DNA of 9,786 nucleotides from Thermoanaerobaculia bacterium (lineage in GTDB: Bacteria > Acidobacteriota > Thermoanaerobaculia > Gp7-AA8). The position numbers and the translations under genes are program-made. Shown here in pieces: positions 5,275 through 9,786 of this stretch. Location: positions 1 to 9,786 of the forward strand of contig JADGOA010000120.1 in the NCBI GenBank assembly GCA_017883215.1, in the 5' to 3' direction. Under the pieces are notes generated by a model that saw only the letters and a list, made by a program, of their open reading frames with translations, did no database searches and was not told the DNA's origin. The stretch's first letter is position 1, and the number at the start of each line of letters is the position of its first letter.

Positions 5275-7509
5275 ATGGCCGCTGACCCACAGCTTCTCGA
5301 GCAGGCACGCTCTACGGACCCGGACGCCCGTCAGAAGGCGGCGGCTCTCGTCGCTCAATCCTCCAACGACCGCGATCTGCCGCTGATGTTCGAACTGCTC
5401 GGCGACAAGGATTGGCGGGTGCGGAAAACCATCGTCGACGGATTCGTCCGTGACGGCCGGCCGCGCATCGTGGAGGGCCTTCTCCAGGCGCTGGCTGACC
5501 CGGAGAACGCCGGCAAGCGCAACTCGGCCACGGAGGCGCTGATCCGGATCGGCGAGCCGGCCATCGAGCCGATCGTGGCGCGTTTGCGGAGGGAGAGCGA
5601 CGTCGACGTCCGGCTCTCGCTGGTGAGCCTGATCGGCGACCTGCGCAGCCAGGACGCGTTCTCGCTTCTGATCGAGCTCCTCGATACCGAGCAGGACATC
5701 AATGTCTCGTCCTCGATCGTCTCGTCGCTCGGAAAGTACCGCGACGCCGCCGCGCTCCCGTATCTGGTGCGCGTGCTCCGGACCCGGCAGGACCTCTGGC
5801 TGAAGTTTCACGCCATCGAAGCGCTGGGCGAGATCGGCGACCGCGCCGCGCTGCCGGCCATCCTTCCGCTCTACGCCGAGAAATCGCTGCGGAAGCCCGT
5901 CCTGGAGGCCATCGGCAAGATCGCCGACGTCGGCACGGTGAGCTTCCTGCTGAAGATCATCTCCGAGGAAGAGAGGCTGAATCTGACGGCCCTGCGCGCG
6001 CTGGTGCGCGTGGCCGAAGCGGAGAAGCCGCGGGTCATCGCCCTCTCCGAGCAGAGCCTGATCCAGAGGAAGTTCCGCGACTCGTTTCCGGCCGAGAAGA
6101 TCGCGCCTCTCATCGACCATCTCCACTCCACGCCGAAGCGCGAGGTGAAGAACTTCATCCTCAAGTTCCTCGGCTGGTCGGGAGATCAGCGCGCGCTTCA
6201 GGTGCTCATCGCGCAGCTCGAGCAGCCCGATTCCGCCGAGGTTGCCGCGCAGGCGCTCATCGATTTCGGTCGCACCGGCATGCCGGCCATTCTGGACGCT
6301 CTCCGCAACGCCGAAGAGGACGAGGTGGTGGCGCTGCTGCTGCGCGTCGTGAACGTGATCGGCGGGCCGGAGTCGATTTCCAGCATCTTTTCCTTCCTCG
6401 ACCATGACAATCCGACCATCCGAAGGCTGGCCATCGAGACTCTCGGCGAGATCCCGCACCCCGGCTCGGTCGACTACCTTCTGGCGAAGCTCGACGACAA
6501 CGACGTGGCCTGCCAGCAGGCGGCGGTGAATTCGCTGGCGGCGATGGTGGCGACGTTCCCGGAGCTGAAGGTGGACGTGCTACTGAAGATCCGCCGTCTG
6601 CTGCAGTCGCCCTCGGTTCCGGTGAAGCTCAACTCGCTGTCGGTGTTCGTCAGCATTCAGGGCGAGGGCTACCACGACGAGCTGTTGCTGGCCTCGAAGG
6701 ACAGCGACCCGGTGATCCGCCAGAAGGCCGTATCGCTGATGGGCAAATTCGGGGAAGAACGTTTCGCCCGCCAGCTCGTCCTCTCCCTGGCGGACGAGGC
6801 CACCCCGGTGCGGCTGGCCGCGATCAATGCCATCGTCCGCCTTCGACCGGAGAAAGGACTCGATCCTCTCATCAGCTCGCTCGAGGACAACGACATCTGG
6901 ATCCGCACCGCGGCCGCTCAGGCGCTGGGCGAATACCGGCAGCCGCGCGGGCTCGCCCCTCTCATGCATCACCTCGAGCACGACCTTCCTCCTGTTCGCA
7001 TCGCCGTCATCGAGGCGCTCGGGAAATCGGAGACGGCGGATGTGAAAGAGGTGCTTTTCCGCTGTCTCGACGAATCCGACCTGGAGATCCGCCGCGCGGC
7101 CATGCTGGCGCTGTCGCGAATTCCGGGGAGCGACGTCTTCGACCGGCTGAGCGCATCGCTCGACGACAGAGACTGGCGCATCCGCGCCGCTGCCGCGACG
7201 GCCCTGGGGCGGCGTGGCGACAAGTACGCCCTCCCAGCGCTCCATCGCGCGATGGAAGATCCCGATACGTACGTTCAGCAGTCGGCGGTGCTGGCCCTCG
7301 ATCATGTCCCGGACCGCAGCTCGTTCCCCTATCTCTTCAAAGCACTCGAGAACACAGCGATCCTCGACGATGTCTCCGAGATGTTCGTCAAACACAACCA
7401 GCTGTTCCGCGATCTGCTCGAAGACGCCTGGCGCACCGCAGACAGCCGCCGCGAGGTGGTGATCGCAGCGATCCTGCAGGCCATGAAAAGACGGGAGACG
7501 GAGTCGTGA
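5275..7509 (+). CDS. Large HEAT-repeat protein of the chemosensory cluster
   Basis: The 744-residue product is built almost wholly of HEAT or PBS-lyase-HEAT-like units of about 30-37 residues, roughly twenty by eye. Examples of the motif are KFHAIEALGEIGDRAALPAI, RRLAIETLGEIPHPGSVDYL, RTAAAQALGEYRQPRGLAPL and RAAAATALGRRGDKYALPAL. Such solenoids act as protein-binding scaffolds; no catalytic motif, signal peptide or membrane segment is visible, so it should be cytoplasmic. From memory, HEAT-repeat proteins accompany some other chemosensory clusters, such as Myxococcus xanthus Che7, but I cannot check homology here. ATG 5275 is 8 bases after the last repeat heptamer, with no clear Shine-Dalgarno. 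The gene lies between the pseudo-receiver and cheR. An adaptor between the kinase array and CheR/CheB or an output protein is inference. Confidence 0.9.
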   Translation: MAADPQLLEQARSTDPDARQKAAALVAQSSNDRDLPLMFELLGDKDWRVRKTIVDGFVRDGRPRIVEGLLQALADPENAGKRNSATEALIRIGEPAIEPIVARLRRESDVDVRLSLVSLIGDLRSQDAFSLLIELLDTEQDINVSSSIVSSLGKYRDAAALPYLVRVLRTRQDLWLKFHAIEALGEIGDRAALPAILPLYAEKSLRKPVLEAIGKIADVGTVSFLLKIISEEERLNLTALRALVRVAEAEKPRVIALSEQSLIQRKFRDSFPAEKIAPLIDHLHSTPKREVKNFILKFLGWSGDQRALQVLIAQLEQPDSAEVAAQALIDFGRTGMPAILDALRNAEEDEVVALLLRVVNVIGGPESISSIFSFLDHDNPTIRRLAIETLGEIPHPGSVDYLLAKLDDNDVACQQAAVNSLAAMVATFPELKVDVLLKIRRLLQSPSVPVKLNSLSVFVSIQGEGYHDELLLASKDSDPVIRQKAVSLMGKFGEERFARQLVLSLADEATPVRLAAINAIVRLRPEKGLDPLISSLEDNDIWIRTAAAQALGEYRQPRGLAPLMHHLEHDLPPVRIAVIEALGKSETADVKEVLFRCLDESDLEIRRAAMLALSRIPGSDVFDRLSASLDDRDWRIRAAAATALGRRGDKYALPALHRAMEDPDTYVQQSAVLALDHVPDRSSFPYLFKALENTAILDDVSEMFVKHNQLFRDLLEDAWRTADSRREVVIAAILQAMKRRETES

Positions 7510-7557
7510 GTCCTGAGTCCTGAGCATCCACGGAAGCCCCGACCCCCGAGACCCGAC
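7507..7557. repeat. TGAGTCC and CCCCGAC heptamer tracts between the HEAT gene and cheR
   Basis: TGAGTCC occurs twice in tandem at 7507-7520, followed by a partial TGAG; the first TGA is the stop codon of the HEAT gene. Three degenerate CCCCGAC-type units follow at 7537-7557 (CCCCGAC, CCCCGAG, ACCCGAC), the same family as the repeats inside cheW. Together they take up most of the 55-base spacer. No inverted partner of the TGAGTCC tract is visible here. Confidence 0.7.
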
Positions 7558-7564
7558 CCTTAGC

Positions 7565-8416
7565 ATGACCACCTTCAACCTCTCGCTGAACCATCATCTG
7601 GACCTGCCTGACGACGTCTTCAGGCTGCTGCGGGACCAGATCTACAAGCGCACGGGGATGTGGTTCTCGGATTCCTCGAAGTATCTGCTGCAGAAGCGGC
7701 TCTCGCCCCGCGCGAAAGAGCTGAGTTTCGACACCTTCCAGAAGTACTTTTACTTCCTCCTGTACGATCCGCGGGCGGACGCCGAGTTCGACCAGATCTA
7801 CGACCTGGTCACCACGAATGAGACCTACTTTTTTCGCGAGCCGGCACAGCTGACCGCGTTCACCGAAGAGATCATCCCGGACATCCTCGAGCGAAAGGCG
7901 ATCAAGAAGGTTCGCATCTGGTCGGCCGGCTGCTCGTCGGGCGAAGAGCCATATTCGCTGGCCATGCTGCTGCAGGAGTTGGGGTGGTTCAGCAGGGCGG
8001 CATTCGAGATCTTCGCCAGCGACATCAACCAGCAGGTGCTCTCACGGGCGCGCAAAGGCCATTACCGGGAGAGCGCGTTCCGCGCCACCGATCCCTCGAT
8101 CCGCGACAAGTACTTCACGCGCGACCCGGAGGGCTCGTGGAAGATCAGCGACGAGATCCGCAATCGCATCTCCTTCGGCCGGCTGAATCTCTACGACGAA
8201 GGACGGGTCTCGCTCGTCGGCAACCTCGACGTGATTCTCTGCCGCAACGTCATCATTTACTTCGACGACTCGTCGAAGAAGGTCGTAGTCAACAGCTTCT
8301 ACAACCGTCTCGTCGACGGCGGCTTCCTCCTCCTCGGCCACTCCGAATCGCTGATCTCGCTTTCCACGCAGTTCAAGCTGCGGCACTTGAAGAACGACAT
8401 GGTGTACCAGCGGTGA
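7565..8416 (+). CDS. cheR: Chemoreceptor glutamate methyltransferase CheR
   Basis: CheR uses S-adenosylmethionine to methylate glutamates on chemoreceptors, raising kinase activity during adaptation. The 283-residue protein has the usual length and domain order: a small all-helical N-terminal domain (about 15-75), then the methyltransferase domain. Diagnostic motifs are VTTNETYFFRE (82-92), the SAM-binding IWSAGCSSGEEPYS (118-131), ASDIN around Asp153, and DVILCRNVIIYF (222-233). The start ATG 7565 follows the heptamer tracts with no Shine-Dalgarno, so translation may depend on coupling to the HEAT gene or be leaderless-like. It pairs with cheB downstream. No chemoreceptor is in the window, so its substrates are encoded elsewhere. 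Confidence 0.96.
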   Translation: MTTFNLSLNHHLDLPDDVFRLLRDQIYKRTGMWFSDSSKYLLQKRLSPRAKELSFDTFQKYFYFLLYDPRADAEFDQIYDLVTTNETYFFREPAQLTAFTEEIIPDILERKAIKKVRIWSAGCSSGEEPYSLAMLLQELGWFSRAAFEIFASDINQQVLSRARKGHYRESAFRATDPSIRDKYFTRDPEGSWKISDEIRNRISFGRLNLYDEGRVSLVGNLDVILCRNVIIYFDDSSKKVVVNSFYNRLVDGGFLLLGHSESLISLSTQFKLRHLKNDMVYQR

Positions 8417-8423
8417 GTTCTTA

Positions 8424-8557
8424 GTGGAGAGCGGACATTCTTGTCCGTCGGCTTCCGAGCAGCGTCGTCGACGGCAGGCGACAATCGGCGATGAGCGCCC
8501 GCCCAGCGGCCGGACACGAATGTCCGGCCGCTGCGGACAGGAATGTCCGCTCTCCAC
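8424..8557. repeat. Inverted-repeat element with three CGGACA-N4-TGTCCG hairpins between cheR and cheB
   Basis: Outer arms 8424-8447 and 8534-8557 are inverted copies with 23 of 24 matches. Each arm contains a small palindrome, CGGACA-N4-TGTCCG, at 8432-8447 and 8534-8549, with loops TTCT and GGAA. A third copy at 8511-8526 (loop CGAA) is extended to perfect 13-base arms, 8504-8516 and 8521-8533. The element fills most of the 164-base spacer. It is probably a dispersed palindromic repeat, but the shared 6-base half-sites could also be binding sites for a dimeric regulator of cheB. Confidence 0.87.
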
Positions 8558-8580
8558 GCCGCGCCCACTCGGCAGATACA

Positions 8581-9648
8581 ATGCGCCGCGTGCCGACGGA
8601 CCGACCCATTCGTGCGCTGGTCATCGACGACTCCGCGTACAACCGCGTGACGCTGACGCGGATGCTCGAGTCCGATCCGCGAATTCGCGTCGTGGCCACG
8701 GCCGTGAATGGCGAAGACGGCATCAAGCAGGTGATGAAACACCGGCCGGACGTCGTCACTCTCGATCTCGAGATGCCGATCATGGACGGCTTCGCCTTTC
8801 TCCGCTGGCTCATGGTGAATCTGCCGACGGCGGTGATCGCGGTGTCGTCGCGGGCGAGCGACCGGAGCGTCTTCAAGGCCCTCGAGCTCGGTGCGGTCGA
8901 CTTCATCGCCAAGCCCCGCGGCCGCGTTTCGCCGCGCCTGGAGGAGATCCAGAAGGACCTGCTGGCGAAGATCTCCTACGTGGCCGAGCTGCGGATGGAG
9001 AACCTGCGCAAGCGGGTCACCGAGCAACCGCAGGCCATCTCCGAAGTTGTCCCTGCGGGACCGGTGTGCGCGGCAGGCATTCAGCTCGTGGTCATCGGCT
9101 GCTCGACCGGCGGGCCGCCTGCGATCCAGCAGGTTTTTCAGAATCTGCCGTTGTTGCCGCTGCCATTCGTCATCGCGCAGCACATGCCGCCGACGTTCAC
9201 GCGCCTGTTTGCCGAGCGGGTGAACAAGCTGACGTCGTACACGGTGAAGGAAGCCGCCGACGGAGACCCGGTCGACGCGGGCACGGTCTATGTCGCGCCG
9301 GGCGGGATGCAGACCGAGGTGCGGCGGCGTTCTGAGGAGCTCGTGCTGCGCGTCTTCGCAGCGGGCGTGGACGACCTTTACGCTCCCTCCGTCGACCGGC
9401 TCTTCCGCAGCGCCAGCGATTGCTGTGGCGAGAACCTCGTGGCCGTGATCATGACCGGGATGGGGGACGACGGGTCGCGGGCCGTAAAGCAGGTTCACGA
9501 CCGCGGCGGGAAAACCATCGCCGAGTCGGAGAAGACCGCCATCATCTTCGGCATGCCTGGAGAGGCGATCAAGACCGGCGGCATCGACGAGGTCCTTCCG
9601 CTCGATGAGATCCCCGACGCCATCCGGCGGGTCTGCTCGGGTGTGTAG
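8581..9648 (+). CDS. cheB: Chemotaxis response regulator and methylesterase CheB
   Basis: CheB removes methyl groups from (and can deamidate) chemoreceptors when phosphorylated by CheA, closing the adaptation loop with CheR. The 355-residue protein has the normal length. The receiver domain (about 10-125) keeps the acidic pair Asp16/Asp17, acceptor Asp62 in LDLEMPIMDG, Ser89 and Lys111. A linker leads to the methylesterase domain with catalytic triad Ser175 (IGCSTGGPPA), His201 (AQHMPP) and Asp297 (TGMGDDG). I chose ATG 8581; an in-frame ATG at 8491 would add 30 residues translated from the upstream repeat and is unlikely. GTG 8590 is a close alternative. It is the last gene visible, and the spacer after it leads into a GTCATYCCGAG element. 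Confidence 0.95.
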   Translation: MRRVPTDRPIRALVIDDSAYNRVTLTRMLESDPRIRVVATAVNGEDGIKQVMKHRPDVVTLDLEMPIMDGFAFLRWLMVNLPTAVIAVSSRASDRSVFKALELGAVDFIAKPRGRVSPRLEEIQKDLLAKISYVAELRMENLRKRVTEQPQAISEVVPAGPVCAAGIQLVVIGCSTGGPPAIQQVFQNLPLLPLPFVIAQHMPPTFTRLFAERVNKLTSYTVKEAADGDPVDAGTVYVAPGGMQTEVRRRSEELVLRVFAAGVDDLYAPSVDRLFRSASDCCGENLVAVIMTGMGDDGSRAVKQVHDRGGKTIAESEKTAIIFGMPGEAIKTGGIDEVLPLDEIPDAIRRVCSGV

Positions 9649-9689
9649 CGTGGAGCGGTAGAGGTGTGCTACGCGCATTGCACGCTTGC

Positions 9690-9786
9690 GTCATCCCGAG
9701 CGGGCGAACGGCGCGGGCGCCGCTGGAGCGGAAGTGACACTGTCATTCCGAGCCGGCGGAACCCCGGAGGGGTGAAGCGCGGCGAG
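9690..9786. repeat. Second GTCATYCCGAG-type element, cut by the window end
   Basis: GTCATCCCGAG starts at 9690 and GTCATTCCGAG at 9742. Bases 9717-9786 are an exact inverted copy of 177-246, 70 of 70 bases, and the match may continue past the window end. The spacer before it (9649-9689) contains only a weak 5-base pair, GTAGC/GCTAC, and no convincing terminator. Confidence 0.88.

Noticed and set aside
8491..8580. N-terminal extension of CheB from an upstream in-frame ATG
   Set aside because: The extra 30 residues are translated from the inverted repeat and precede the normal receiver start; CheB has standard length from 8581.
8299..9678. Minus-strand open frame of 459 codons opposite cheB
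   Set aside because: cheB has the complete catalytic triad and receiver residues on the + strand; the minus frame has no recognisable domain.
9646..9690. Rho-independent terminator after cheB
   Set aside because: Only a 5-base GTAGC/GCTAC pair with a long loop and no T run.

Overview
The window is a co-directional, high-GC bacterial chemosensory gene cluster, with every gene on the + strand. In order it holds the tail of a probable response regulator, the histidine kinase CheA, an ExeA/GspA-like AAA ATPase, a CheW coupling protein with a long N-terminal extension, a zinc-ribbon protein with a degenerate receiver-like domain, a large HEAT-repeat protein, the methyltransferase CheR and the methylesterase CheB. 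The four che genes are intact and keep their catalytic motifs. The gene mix and protein style suggest Acidobacteriota or a deltaproteobacterial/myxobacterial-like lineage. That is an impression from family resemblance, and no rRNA or other marker in the window tests it.

Layout: 1-56 is the 3' end of an upstream gene. 57-325 is a spacer filled by a palindromic GTCATYCCGAG-type repeat. cheA (326-2359) is followed by a spacer holding a CACAGAG inverted repeat, then the ATPase (2519-3331). The ATPase overlaps cheW (3324-4217) by 8 bases. The zinc-ribbon/pseudo-receiver gene (4240-5139) follows 22 bases later. A spacer of CGAGTAG heptamers precedes the HEAT gene (5275-7509). A short spacer with TGAGTCC and CCCCGAC heptamers precedes cheR (7565-8416). 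A spacer with three CGGACA-N4-TGTCCG hairpins precedes cheB (8581-9648). The window ends inside a second GTCATYCCGAG-type element.

How the genes work together: CheA is held to receptors by CheW, autophosphorylates, and passes phosphate to CheB and to a CheY-like regulator, possibly the truncated upstream gene. CheR and CheB set receptor methylation. No chemoreceptor gene is in the window. The ATPase, pseudo-receiver and HEAT protein are accessory parts with no assigned role. Their place inside the operon suggests array assembly, positioning or output.

The other striking feature is non-coding. Each of the four longer internal or flanking spacers, and the cheW linker, carries an inverted repeat of a distinct family. 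Several families are built of tandem 7-mers. An exact 70-bp inverted repeat brackets the whole cluster, and two copies of one element show compensatory base changes in a predicted hairpin.
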